Origin: Prevotella sp. UBA2711
GTDB taxonomy: Bacteria; Bacteroidota; Bacteroidia; Bacteroidales; Bacteroidaceae
Direction: 5' to 3'
Assembly: GCA_002354095.1 (NCBI GenBank)
Contig: DEKX01000018.1
Location: forward strand, 11,165 to 75,164
Length of the DNA stretch: 64,000 nucleotides
In this document: piece by piece, positions 7,972 to 16,476 of the stretch
Position numbering within the stretch: position 1 is the stretch's first letter
Layout: each line of letters begins with the position of its first letter
Notes under the pieces: generated by a model
Database searches by the model: none
The model's input: only the letters and a program-made list of their open reading frames with translations
What the model was told of the DNA's origin: nothing
Program-made: the position numbers and the translations under genes

Positions 7972-9531
7972 ATGAATAAAATATCAAAATTCCTGATTGG
8001 GTTATTCGTTGTTGGCGTGGCTGTTTCATGTAGCGACCCAATGAGCGAGATAAAAGAACTGGGCATTACTCGTAACTTTGCCCCTGTTGCCCTGACTGCG
8101 AAGGTTGTTAACAAAACCGATATTAAATTGGAATGGAATAAATCTGACGCAGAAAGCTATACTATTGAGGTATTCTGTGAGGATCCTGACTTTGCAGGCA
8201 CTCCTGTAAAAACTATTACAGGTGTTACTAATGATGATATTCCTTACACAATTAGTGGTTTAGAGGGTGAAACAGAATATTCCATCCGCGTGAAAGCTGT
8301 TAGCGGTCGTCTTTCTGATTCTAAGTGGAGCACCGTCACTGCAACAACTGATACAGAACAGATTTTCTATACTATTGACGAAGAGAATGACGTAACAGAA
8401 AGTACTATTACTGTACGTTGGCCTGCTGGTGCAACAGCTACAGCCATTGTTGTAACTCCTGGTGATAAGGAATTCCCAGTTACTGCAGATGCTATTGCCG
8501 CTGGTGAATTTACTGTTACTGGTTTGGATGCTGAAACCGAATATACTATCAAGTTAATGAATGGTACCAAGACAAGAGGTACTGTTAAAGCTAAGACGGC
8601 TATTGACCTTGGTGGTGCTATCCATGTAAAGGCTGGTGCAGACCTCAAGGCTCTGCTTGATGCAGCTGTTGATGGTGACGTATTTGCATTCGATCCTGGA
8701 ACCTATTCTATCTTGGATGAAGAAGAGAAGCCAACAACCTATGAGATTACCAAGAAGATTAGCTTCAAATCTGTACGCTCTTACGATCGTGCAATTATCA
8801 AGGCTGGATTCATTCTAGCAACTGGTGCAGAATTCTCAATGAATCAGATTGTATTAGATGGTGACAAGACCGTTGGTAATGCTATTAGCTATGCTGGAAC
8901 AGCAAAGGGTACTGAATGTAAATTGACTATTGAAGACTGTGAGGTAACCGGATTCAAGACCACCTTCATTACGGATGCTAAAGCTGATATCGTTGCCTAC
9001 ATCACAATCAACAATTCATTGATTCATGATATGCCATTAGCTAACAGATGTATCGACTTCCAAGGTGGTGCACTTGCAGAACTCAATATCACAGATTGCA
9101 CTATCTACAATGTTTCAGGAAGTGATTCATTTATCCGCAATGATGACAAGGGTACATACAAAGGAAAGCTCTATGTGAAAATAGACCACTGTACGCTTGA
9201 TGGCTTTAATACCACAGGCAAGGGTATCTTGTACATCAGAAAGGGTGCTAAAGCTGGCGATCTGACCATAGCATTCACTAATAATGTAGTAAGCAACTCA
9301 ACTGGTGTATTTAGTAACTTTACCCCGAATGTAGAACCAACATTTGAGCATAATAACTATTTCAATGCTCCAAATTTGGTTCAAGCTACTGCAACAGAGG
9401 CTTCTAAAATCTTTGATAATGCAGGTACTGCATATGATCCGCAATATGCAGATTACTCTAAATTCGATTTCACTGTTGGAAGTGATGATATTAAGGCACT
9501 GAAGATTGGTGACCCACGTTGGATTAAGTAA
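7972..9531 (+). CDS. Surface lipoprotein with fibronectin III and DUF4957/DUF5123 beta-helix (pectin-binding SGBP type)
   Basis: About 519 residues. A signal peptide ends in a VAVSC lipobox (Cys20). One or two fibronectin type III-like domains follow (about 34-205, with SGLEGETEYSIRVKA and TGLDAETEYTIKL as strand signatures). The C-terminal half (about 225-515) looks like a right-handed parallel beta-helix of the DUF4957/DUF5123 type, common directly after SusD in pectin loci. Such proteins act as extracellular glycan-binding partners or inactive lyase-like folds; no catalytic site is evident to me. ATG 7972 gives the tightest signal peptide; 7960 and 7942 are in-frame alternatives. It is the last gene of the operon, followed by a strong terminator. 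Confidence 0.85.
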   Translation: MNKISKFLIGLFVVGVAVSCSDPMSEIKELGITRNFAPVALTAKVVNKTDIKLEWNKSDAESYTIEVFCEDPDFAGTPVKTITGVTNDDIPYTISGLEGETEYSIRVKAVSGRLSDSKWSTVTATTDTEQIFYTIDEENDVTESTITVRWPAGATATAIVVTPGDKEFPVTADAIAAGEFTVTGLDAETEYTIKLMNGTKTRGTVKAKTAIDLGGAIHVKAGADLKALLDAAVDGDVFAFDPGTYSILDEEEKPTTYEITKKISFKSVRSYDRAIIKAGFILATGAEFSMNQIVLDGDKTVGNAISYAGTAKGTECKLTIEDCEVTGFKTTFITDAKADIVAYITINNSLIHDMPLANRCIDFQGGALAELNITDCTIYNVSGSDSFIRNDDKGTYKGKLYVKIDHCTLDGFNTTGKGILYIRKGAKAGDLTIAFTNNVVSNSTGVFSNFTPNVEPTFEHNNYFNAPNLVQATATEASKIFDNAGTAYDPQYADYSKFDFTVGSDDIKALKIGDPRWIK

Positions 9532-9554
9532 TCATTAGAATATTCTATAACTCA

Positions 9555-9596
9555 AAATCGGGCAGACACGCTGAATGTCTGCCCGATTTGTTTTTT
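9555..9596 (+). terminator. Rho-independent terminator of the SusC operon
   Basis: A perfect 14-bp stem (AAATCGGGCAGACA with its complement, 9555-9589) with a 7-nt loop and a T-rich tail, 24 nt after the stop of the DUF4957 gene. Confidence 0.9.
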
Positions 9597-9693
9597 GCCA
9601 TTTTGTTTGGAAGTTATGTAATTAGTTTGTCCAAAGACTTAGCTCCACTCCGCGCCCATCTTATATCATTCCTAAATGAATTGAAATAAAAAC

Positions 9694-9743
9694 CCCCACA
9701 CCCCACACCCAAATTTCTCCAGCCTCCTCAAACAGCCTGTTTG
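9694..9743. repeat. Heptamer pair and short hairpin next to array 1
   Basis: CCCCACA occurs twice in tandem (9694-9707). A 7-bp hairpin CAAACAG/CTGTTTG follows (9729-9743), just before the 22-nt array. The rest of 9597-9745 shows no gene or other clear signal. Confidence 0.5.
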
Positions 9744-9745
9744 AA

Positions 9746-9934
9746 TTTGCGTATAGGCGTTTAATCGTTTGCGTAGGCGCGCACGATGATTTGCGTAGGC
9801 GCAAACGGTCGTGGGAACGGCTTCTATTCCCTGTTCGAACGGCTTCTATTCCTTGCGCGAATACTGTCTATCCCCTGTAAAGTCCTATTGGAATCAACGA
9901 TAGACGATATTCGCATCAACGATAGAAGATATCA
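9746..9934. repeat. Array 1 of 22-nt-period repeat units (three unit families)
   Basis: Three units sharing TTTGCGTAGGCG begin at 9746, 9768 and 9790. After a 3-nt gap, two units sharing GAACGGCTTCTATTCC begin at 9815 and 9837, and a diverged relative begins at 9859. After a further 10 nt, two units sharing ATCAACGATAGA begin at 9891 and 9913. Every unit is exactly 22 nt, about two helical turns. The later units carry ATAGAC/ATAGAAG, the reverse complement of GTCTAT/CTTCTAT in the middle units, so the array is partly inverted-symmetric. It ends 12 nt from the stop of the XRE gene. The 415-nt gap (9532-9946) otherwise holds only the terminator and the heptamer pair. Confidence 0.85.
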
Positions 9935-9946
9935 GTATCAGCGTTG

Positions 9947-10201
9947 CTACTTGTTTGAAATGGGGGGAAGGTCGTAGGGCGAGGGTTCGCCATGCTCGGC
10001 ATGCAATTCAACTGACAGCTCAAGGAAAAAGTCATGACCCAGGATGGACGAAATCTTATATAATAATTGTACGGAAACGTCCTCGCGCTTGAATACATCA
10101 TAGATGTTGGTGCGTTCACAAGGAATCTTGGCGGCAAGCCAACTGGCTGACCGTCCTTGCTCATCCATCACTTCCTTGATTCTTTTGCCAATATGCTTCA
10201 T
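9947..10201 (-). CDS. Small XRE-type helix-turn-helix regulator
   Basis: An 84-residue protein that is almost entirely one Cro/C1-type HTH domain (about 5-62): IGKRIKEVMDEQGRSASWLA, then an IPCERTNIYDVFKRED recognition-helix region and ISSILGHDFF. It resembles the short single-domain XRE proteins common in Bacteroidales. ATG 10201 is chosen because the HTH starts there and a promoter lies just upstream. A longer in-frame extension to 10360 would run through the promoter and the hairpin. Its target is unknown. It lies between the SusC operon and the pectinase operon, and its 3' end abuts repeat array 1. Confidence 0.8.
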   Translation of the reverse strand: MKHIGKRIKEVMDEQGRSASWLAAKIPCERTNIYDVFKREDVSVQLLYKISSILGHDFFLELSVELHAEHGEPSPYDLPPISNK

Positions 10202-10248
10202 GAAGTCTAATTCAGTTCTTATGTTGCCATTTGTTAAATATTTAAGCA

Positions 10249-10278
10249 CAAAAGTACAAAAAACTTTCATATCTGCAA
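10249..10278 (-). promoter_or_regulatory. Promoter of the XRE gene
   Basis: On the minus strand TTG (10276-10278), 19 nt, TACTTTTG (10249-10256), leaving a leader of about 40 nt. Confidence 0.6.
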
Positions 10279-10330
10279 GGAATGTATTAACAAAAATACA
10301 GTGTATGAGGAAATCTAATACAATAAGATA

Positions 10331-10361
10331 AATGGAAGACAACAAAATGTTGCCTTCCATT
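10331..10361 (-). terminator. Probable terminator of the pectinase operon
   Basis: A near-perfect 14-bp hairpin (AATGGAAG.CAACA, AAA loop, one A/C mismatch) 26 nt past the PL1 stop. The tail is A/T-rich but has no long T-run, so it is a moderate call. Confidence 0.55.
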
Positions 10362-10386
10362 TGCCTTCGTATTGTAGAGGGGCTAC

Positions 10387-11574
10387 TTATTTCTGTATGT
10401 ACTTCTTGCCTCCCTGAATGACAAAGCCTTGATAATTGCTGTCAACTTGTTGACCTGACAGGTTATAAGTGGCTTTGTTCTCCTTAGTGGCTTTAATAGC
10501 TTGTATGCCGGAAGTGTCGAATTTTAATGTAGCTCCAGCTCCATTGGTTGAACTGCTGACAATGGCTTCTACTTTGCTGGCTTCAAAAGCTGTATAATCG
10601 TAGGTAGGAGTGAAATACTCGATGTCACCGGATTTCTCTTGCTTGTCATCGGCTCCTACGCAGCCGGTGATGGTGACGTTATAATCGGTGTAACTGCCCG
10701 AAGTGGCTGCTTTCTTCCACGGAGTCTTCTTTGCTTTGTCACTGGTAAAGGCACAATTCTCGATATAGGCATTGCTCTTGTAACCTCCGCCCACGCAATA
10801 GCTGACGACACTGCTGCTGAAGAGACAATCCAGAATATGCACCTTGCCAAAACGGATGCGTGGCATACGTTCACGGCATCCTTCATCCCACCAACAGCAA
10901 TAGAAAGTGGTGTTCAGCTTTCCTTCATCAGATGTTTTACTGTCGCTACCGCCCCAGAGATTGCTGAAGCGGTGGTCATTACTGCCACCACTACCCCCAG
11001 CCCAAGGGTCTATCAGGTAGCGGAAACGGCACCATGAAATGCAGATGTTGTCGGAACCGTTGTTGCAATCGAGATTGCCGTCCACGCCATCCTGGAAGTC
11101 GCAATGGTCAACCCAGATGTTGCTACAGCCATAAAGTTCAAGATTGTCATTGCCGTCCATGTCGTAAGCACCGGCTCCCTTGAAGATGATGTTGCGGATG
11201 ATGATGTTCTTGCATCCCCTCAGCGTGATGATGCCTGATTCGCTTTTGTTATCTGAGTGGGTAGGGTTGGCAAAGGTTGCCCCATCGAGACCGATAATCG
11301 TTTTGTTCTCGACATCACTGATTTTTACTTGACCGGTGAACGTGATAGTGCCATCTACATAGACTACTTTGGCAGTAGTACCCGATAACGCCGACTTTAA
11401 ATCAGCCAGTGTCGATACGTTAACAGTAGAACCTCCGTCACCTCCGGTAATGCCGGCTCCAAAGCCAAAAGGCTTGTTGAGGTCATAGTCGGACAAACTG
11501 CCTGTGTCAATAGATTGGGCTCCGACAAACGAGGCGCATAGCAATGCTGCGATGCTCAATAAAAGCGTCTTCAT
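10387..11574 (-). CDS. Secreted pectate lyase, polysaccharide lyase family 1
   Basis: 395 residues. A signal peptide (to about 19, VGA-QS) is followed by a parallel beta-helix. PL1 signatures are WVDHCDF (154-160) with the following Asp/Asn cluster for Ca2+ binding, and RMPRIRFG (236-243) with the catalytic Arg. It would cleave polygalacturonate by beta-elimination. The last about 35 residues (ATYNLSGQQVDSN, then GFVIQGGKKYIQK) look like the short C-terminal tail found on many exported Prevotella proteins, possibly a type IX secretion sorting signal. Its start overlaps the stop of the GH28-GH105 gene by 1 nt (TAATG), so translation is coupled. Confidence 0.93.
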   Translation of the reverse strand: MKTLLLSIAALLCASFVGAQSIDTGSLSDYDLNKPFGFGAGITGGDGGSTVNVSTLADLKSALSGTTAKVVYVDGTITFTGQVKISDVENKTIIGLDGATFANPTHSDNKSESGIITLRGCKNIIIRNIIFKGAGAYDMDGNDNLELYGCSNIWVDHCDFQDGVDGNLDCNNGSDNICISWCRFRYLIDPWAGGSGGSNDHRFSNLWGGSDSKTSDEGKLNTTFYCCWWDEGCRERMPRIRFGKVHILDCLFSSSVVSYCVGGGYKSNAYIENCAFTSDKAKKTPWKKAATSGSYTDYNVTITGCVGADDKQEKSGDIEYFTPTYDYTAFEASKVEAIVSSSTNGAGATLKFDTSGIQAIKATKENKATYNLSGQQVDSNYQGFVIQGGKKYIQK

Positions 11575-14219
11575 TATTTCTTGGTGTTAAGATTCTCGGT
11601 GGTATATCCCATCATCTCCATTTCAAGAGAAGCCCAGAGGAACGGACCGATGCCCTTGGCATCATTGTCGCGGATGGGTTCGCTCAGGTAGTATGCATAG
11701 CTGCCGTCGCGCTTCGTGTTCTCATTGACACTGCCTTTCGGATTGATCTTCTTCATAGCAGCCTCTACTTCAGGCGTAGCAGCGGGACCAAGACCGGCAA
11801 CGGAACAGCATTGTGTCAGCGAGATGGTCTTATCAGCATGAACCTTGATGAAATTCTTGATCATACCCTTATAGGCCTTGATACCAGCATCGCGATACTG
11901 ACCGTCTACATAACCTTTGCGATAAGCCTTCAAGAGGGCGTAGGTGAACATGGCAGAGCAGGTGGACTCCAGATAGTTGCCTTCGCGTTTGGGCGAATCC
12001 ATGACTTGATACCATAAGCCGCTTTTCTTGTCTTGCCATTTCAGAATGGCATCGAAATCCTTCTTCAGCAAGTCAATCACCTCCGAGCGACGCGCATAAT
12101 TCTCAGGTAGCGCATCAAGTACCTCAATCAGTGCCATGGTGAACCAACCCTGGGCACGTCCCCAACAGTGCTGCGACAGTCCTGTTTCCTTATCTGCCCA
12201 GAAAGTCTTGCGAGTCTCATCGTAGGCATGACGGTTCAATCCTGTTTTGGGGTCAAGTGTGCGCTGGTAGGTGATATTCAACTGGTTGACAGCATCATCG
12301 TAGATGCTCTGAGTAGTAGGAGCTTTCCGATTTTTCCGAGCTTTCTGAGTCTTCTCCATGATAGGAGCTGTCAGCACGCGGAAGGGCAGTCCCATGAAAA
12401 TGCCGTCGAGCCACACCTGATAAGCGTAGATGGCCTTATGCCAGAACACTTTGTCAGCAATGGTGCGTGGCTGGTCTTGCAATTGCTTCATCATGGTTTG
12501 CATAGCCAGCAGATTCTTTGCCTCCGGCCAGTTCTGGTACATTCGGGTAACAAAATGTCCCGTGCGTATGTTGTCAAGATTATAGTCAAGGATATTGTAT
12601 CCCGTGATGTCGCCATTCTCTGCTATCATCTTGTCGGTATACATCTTACAATATTTCAGAATGTCATCGCCTCCATAGCGCAGATACGTATCGAGCATAC
12701 CCTCTAATTCAATGCCCATCACATAGCTCCATTTCGGTTTCTTAGAGAAGTCGAGCAGATAGCTCTCGGGCACGCGCTTCATTTCGGAGTAAGTAAGCCA
12801 TTCGCTATAGTGCTGGTAAGGCATCTGCTGTAAGACCAGCGAGCCATTGATAAACAGATTGTCGAACCGGACATCGCGCGTCTGACCACTGCTGAAGTTG
12901 CCATCCTTGACGCCGTTGAAATGACAGTTCTTGACATTGATGTCATAGACATTGCAAACGGAATCGAGGGCGATAATCTGGACACCATACTTGGATTTCT
13001 CACAGGTGATATTCTCGATGTTGATGTTGCGGACGGTAGGTACGAATCCACGACAGCAAACCTCCTTGGGCTCGTAGTCGAGATTAATCTTCAAGACACT
13101 CTCCTTGCAGACACCTACTTTGATATTGCGGGCATTGATGTTCTCAATCACTCCGCCACGGCAGGTGTTAGTCTTGATGCGTACCACACGTTCCAGCTCA
13201 GGAGAGTCCATGACATTGTTTTCGGCATATACATTACGGCATCCGCCCGAAATCTCAGAACCGATGACGACACCGCCGTGACCATTCTTCATCTCGCAAT
13301 TACGGATGATGATATTCTCGCTGGGCTTATCCCACAAACGACCGTCGTTGTTGCGTCCGCTCTTGATGGCAATACAGTCGTCGCCTGTGTTGAAGTAACA
13401 ATTCTCAATCAGTACACCATCGCAGGATTCAGGGTCGCATCCGTCGCCGTTAGGTCCGTCGTTGATAATCTTCATACCGCGGACGGTGATGTTCTTGGAG
13501 AGCAAAGGATGAATCACCCAGAATGGCGAGTTCAGCAGGGTGAGGTTCTCCATCAGGATATTCTCACACAGATAGAAATTGATGAGCTGTGGACGCAGAC
13601 CGTCTTCCTTTGTGAAGATACGCTGATCCATAGGTACACCATCCTCGGCATTCTTCAACAGTCGGGCACGCGATCCGCCTCGTTGGCTAATCATACCCTC
13701 CTTGAAACCAAAACGCGGATTGCCGTTCCAAGGCCACCAAGTGTCGTTGGCGCCACTGCCGTCAATGGTTCCTTCACCAGTGACAGCGATGTCGGTTTGT
13801 TTATAGGCATAGATGCAGGGACTGAGATTGAGGCAGTCTATACCCTCCCAGCGTGTAGGAACAATAGGGTAGAGGTCGGGCTCGAAGGCAAACTTCAGAA
13901 CCGCATCCTTCTCCACCACGAGGTTGACATGGCTCAACATCGTGATGGCACCCGTCAAGAATGTGCCGGCAGGAACAATCACGCGTCCGCCTCCCTTTTT
14001 GGAGCAGGCAGCAATGGCTTTGTTGATAGCCTTCTGGTTTTTGGCAGCCGTGTTAGTGGTCTTGGCGCCATACTTGGTAATCAGGAAATCCTTCTGGGGA
14101 AATGAAGGAGCCTTGATACTCTGTTCAATACGTTTGTACTCTTCCTCGTCCCACGCCTTAGCCTGAGCCACAGAAGGAATCAACAAGCACAATAGTAGCA
14201 GTTGTAGAATTCTTTTCAT
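11574..14219 (-). CDS. Bimodular pectinase: GH28 polygalacturonase fused to GH105 unsaturated glucuronyl/galacturonyl hydrolase
   Basis: 881 residues with a signal peptide (to about 20). The N-terminal module (about 40-460) has all GH28 catalytic landmarks: NGDGCD (257-262), GDD (279-281), GHG (313-315) and RIK (347-349). The C-terminal module (about 470-870) matches GH105 (YteR/YesR-like), with WSYVMGIELEGM (497-508), the region around YQVWLDGIFMG (600-610, probable catalytic Asp605) and GRAQGWF (687-693). The two activities are complementary: GH28 shortens polygalacturonate, and GH105 removes the unsaturated 4,5-uronate cap that PL1 cleavage creates. At about twice the length of either family this is a genuine fusion with an unbroken frame. 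It is first in the two-gene pectinase operon. Confidence 0.93.
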   Translation of the reverse strand: MKRILQLLLLCLLIPSVAQAKAWDEEEYKRIEQSIKAPSFPQKDFLITKYGAKTTNTAAKNQKAINKAIAACSKKGGGRVIVPAGTFLTGAITMLSHVNLVVEKDAVLKFAFEPDLYPIVPTRWEGIDCLNLSPCIYAYKQTDIAVTGEGTIDGSGANDTWWPWNGNPRFGFKEGMISQRGGSRARLLKNAEDGVPMDQRIFTKEDGLRPQLINFYLCENILMENLTLLNSPFWVIHPLLSKNITVRGMKIINDGPNGDGCDPESCDGVLIENCYFNTGDDCIAIKSGRNNDGRLWDKPSENIIIRNCEMKNGHGGVVIGSEISGGCRNVYAENNVMDSPELERVVRIKTNTCRGGVIENINARNIKVGVCKESVLKINLDYEPKEVCCRGFVPTVRNINIENITCEKSKYGVQIIALDSVCNVYDINVKNCHFNGVKDGNFSSGQTRDVRFDNLFINGSLVLQQMPYQHYSEWLTYSEMKRVPESYLLDFSKKPKWSYVMGIELEGMLDTYLRYGGDDILKYCKMYTDKMIAENGDITGYNILDYNLDNIRTGHFVTRMYQNWPEAKNLLAMQTMMKQLQDQPRTIADKVFWHKAIYAYQVWLDGIFMGLPFRVLTAPIMEKTQKARKNRKAPTTQSIYDDAVNQLNITYQRTLDPKTGLNRHAYDETRKTFWADKETGLSQHCWGRAQGWFTMALIEVLDALPENYARRSEVIDLLKKDFDAILKWQDKKSGLWYQVMDSPKREGNYLESTCSAMFTYALLKAYRKGYVDGQYRDAGIKAYKGMIKNFIKVHADKTISLTQCCSVAGLGPAATPEVEAAMKKINPKGSVNENTKRDGSYAYYLSEPIRDNDAKGIGPFLWASLEMEMMGYTTENLNTKK

Positions 14220-14249
14220 TGTCGTTTTGCTTTAGTAGTTTTATTTCGG

Positions 14250-14282
14250 CAAAGATAATGAAAAAGAATGAATAATCTACAA
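14250..14282 (-). promoter_or_regulatory. Promoter of the pectinase operon
   Basis: On the minus strand TTG (14280-14282), 22 nt, TATCTTTG (14250-14257), leaving a leader of about 25 nt before ATG 14219. The element lies in the 78-nt gap after trpA. No terminator hairpin for trpA was found there. Confidence 0.55.
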
Positions 14283-14297
14283 CTTTTACATTATTTA

Positions 14298-15074
14298 TTA
14301 TTGTTTCAGTGCATCAAACAACTTATCGAGTGCTTCATCGGCACTTTTGCTCTCACTGAGCAGTGTTACAAACTTCGACCCGATAATAGCACCGGCAGCA
14401 TTGTCCTGAGCGGCTTTCAGGGTTTGTGCATTACTGATACCAAAGCCAATCATACGCGGGTTACGCAGATTCATGGCATTGATGCGGCGGAAATACTCCT
14501 GCTTGGCATCGTCGAAACTCCTTTGGGCACCGGTAATGGCAGCAGAACTGACCATATAGATAAAGCCATCGGTGTTGGCATCAATGAAACGGATGCGTTC
14601 TTCTGATGTCTCGGGGGTGATGAGCATAATGATGCGCAGGTCGTAACGATCAGCCACTGGTTTTACCATTTCTTGGTAATCCTTAAAAGGCAGGTCAGGG
14701 ATGATGACACCACTCACGCCACTGTCAACACAACTTCTGCAGAAAGCCTCAATACCATATTGCATGATAGGGTTCAGATAGCCCATCAATACCAAAGGAA
14801 TATGCACCTCGTCCTTGATGGCTTTCAGTTGATTGAAAATAACTTGCAAGCTCATGCCATTCTTAAGAGCTGTTGTAGCAGCATCCTGGATGACAGGACC
14901 GTCGGCCATCGGATCGCTGAACGGAATACCAACTTCTATCATGTCGATACCTCGACGTTCCAAGGTCTTGATGACATCGGCAGTTCCCTCTAATGTGGGA
15001 CAACCGGCACAGAAATACAGTGACAGCAATTTGCGGTCTTTGTTTTCAGAAAAGAGTTTATTAATCTTGTTCAT
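14298..15074 (-). CDS. trpA: Tryptophan synthase alpha chain
   Basis: 258 residues, a TIM barrel that cleaves indole-3-glycerol phosphate to indole for channelling to TrpB. The family signature EVGIPFSDPMADGP carries the catalytic pair Glu47 and Asp58 (equivalent to Glu49/Asp60 of the enteric enzyme). It is the last gene of the trp operon; its start overlaps trpF by 14 nt. Full length and intact. Confidence 0.97.
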   Translation of the reverse strand: MNKINKLFSENKDRKLLSLYFCAGCPTLEGTADVIKTLERRGIDMIEVGIPFSDPMADGPVIQDAATTALKNGMSLQVIFNQLKAIKDEVHIPLVLMGYLNPIMQYGIEAFCRSCVDSGVSGVIIPDLPFKDYQEMVKPVADRYDLRIIMLITPETSEERIRFIDANTDGFIYMVSSAAITGAQRSFDDAKQEYFRRINAMNLRNPRMIGFGISNAQTLKAAQDNAAGAIIGSKFVTLLSESKSADEALDKLFDALKQ

Positions 15075-15678
15075 TGTATTCAGTGATAAATTGTTTTAAT
15101 TTTTCAATATCTTTAAGAGCAGGACTGAGTTCGAAGCGAGAGTTCAGGTCAATACCTGCCAGTTGGGGGTGATGAAAGTTCCTCACTTTCTCTGCGTCGT
15201 CAGGACCGATACCTCCACTGAGAAGGAAGGGTGTGTTACCCTGATAGGCTGAGAGGACAGACCAGTCAAACTGGGTGCCATTGCCACCAACCATCTTCGC
15301 CTTTGTGTCAAACAGGAAATAATCGACAAGTCCTTCGTAGGGTCTGGTCTGTTCTAAATCTTCCTGAGTGGCAATGTTGAAAGCTTTGATAAGCTGTTGT
15401 CGGCTATTGGCTTTTAGCCTTTCGCAGAAGGCCGGACTTTCGCTGCCATGTAGTTGAATCAAGTCGAGCGCATACTCGTCAGCTTTGCTTTTTACCTCCT
15501 CTATACGGGCATCCACGAAGACACCGACACGTTTCTGACGTGTGGGCAGGAACGTGGGCTTTTCACTGACATAGCGACTCGACGGCGGCCAGAATATAAA
15601 TCCCATCCAATCGATGCGCAACTCCGAAACAGCCCGGATATTGTCAGCATCACGCATGCCACATGTTTTGATAATCAT
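15061..15678 (-). CDS. trpF: Phosphoribosylanthranilate isomerase
   Basis: 205 residues. A monofunctional TrpF with the catalytic Cys6 in KTCGM near the N-terminus and the phosphate-binding LLSGGIGPDD late in the barrel. It converts PRA to CdRP. Its ATG overlaps the TGA of trpC (ATGA), and its end overlaps trpA, so the block is tightly coupled. Confidence 0.96.
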   Translation of the reverse strand: MIIKTCGMRDADNIRAVSELRIDWMGFIFWPPSSRYVSEKPTFLPTRQKRVGVFVDARIEEVKSKADEYALDLIQLHGSESPAFCERLKANSRQQLIKAFNIATQEDLEQTRPYEGLVDYFLFDTKAKMVGGNGTQFDWSVLSAYQGNTPFLLSGGIGPDDAEKVRNFHHPQLAGIDLNSRFELSPALKDIEKLKQFITEYNEQD

Positions 15679-16469
15679 TTCTCTGATATTTTTTGAATGA
15701 ATTCCTTCAGCGTCACCCCTGGGTCGGTAGTCTTCATGAAGGTCTCGCCCATGAGGAAACCTTGGAAACCAGCCTGACGGAGTTCCCGAATGGTCTGTGG
15801 ATTGGATATACCACTCTCACTCACCTTGACAGAGTCACTCGGAAGGAGTTCCGCCAACCGATAGCTGTTCTGCACATCAGTGATAAAGGTACCCAGATTA
15901 CGATTGTTGATGCCACACATGTCGGGTTCCAGTTCAGCATATTCCAACTCAGGTTCGCTATGCATTTCCAAGAGGACCTCAAGGCCTAACTCATGAGCGG
16001 AACTCATGAGCACCCGACATTGAGACTTCGTCAGACAGGCAGCAATCAGCAGAACTGCTGAAGCTCCGCAGAGGCGAGCCTGAAACAGTTGGTATTCGTC
16101 AATGATGAAATTCTTGTAAAGAATAGGAATGTGAACACCAGCGTGGCGTGCCGTGCTAATGAAATCATCGTGACCACCGAAATATTTCTCGTCAGTGAGG
16201 ATGGAGAGTGCTGAGGCTCCATTCTGCTGATAGGCGAGGGGAATGATTTCTGCCCGTCCGCCCTCGTTAATCCATCCTTTGGAAGGGGAACGGCGTTTGA
16301 ACTCGGCAATAATGCCGGATTCTGATGCCAATAGCGCATGCTTCATAGAAGAAGGATAGAAATCGGCAATGGATTCTGCTCTTCGATGAATCTCATGTTC
16401 AGAAAGTTGCTGTTTGAACAGCTCTACCTCTGTGCGTTTGTGGGCTACTATTTCCTGTAGAATATCCAT
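15675..16469 (-). CDS. trpC: Indole-3-glycerol phosphate synthase
   Basis: 264 residues from ATG 16469. TIM barrel with the substrate-binding EFKRRSPSKG near the N-terminus and GINNRNLGTF plus SESGI later, all diagnostic of TrpC. An in-frame ATG at 16496 would overlap the end of trpD and add a poorly fitting N-terminus, so I chose 16469, 7 nt after the trpD stop. Confidence 0.95.
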   Translation of the reverse strand: MDILQEIVAHKRTEVELFKQQLSEHEIHRRAESIADFYPSSMKHALLASESGIIAEFKRRSPSKGWINEGGRAEIIPLAYQQNGASALSILTDEKYFGGHDDFISTARHAGVHIPILYKNFIIDEYQLFQARLCGASAVLLIAACLTKSQCRVLMSSAHELGLEVLLEMHSEPELEYAELEPDMCGINNRNLGTFITDVQNSYRLAELLPSDSVKVSESGISNPQTIRELRQAGFQGFLMGETFMKTTDPGVTLKEFIQKISEK

Positions 16470-16476
16470 GGTCGCA

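Noticed and set aside
9746..9934. CRISPR array
   Set aside because: Units are 22 nt head-to-tail with no spacers, change family along the array, and no cas gene is present.
9786..9977. Small plus-strand gene over the repeat array
   Set aside because: The frame runs through the 22-nt units, whose length is not a multiple of three, and into the XRE gene; no start signal.
12921..14105. Long open frame (about 394 codons) on the plus strand opposite the GH28 module
   Set aside because: It is the antisense shadow of a well-defined GH28-GH105 gene with all catalytic motifs; the plus-strand translation has no recognisable domain.
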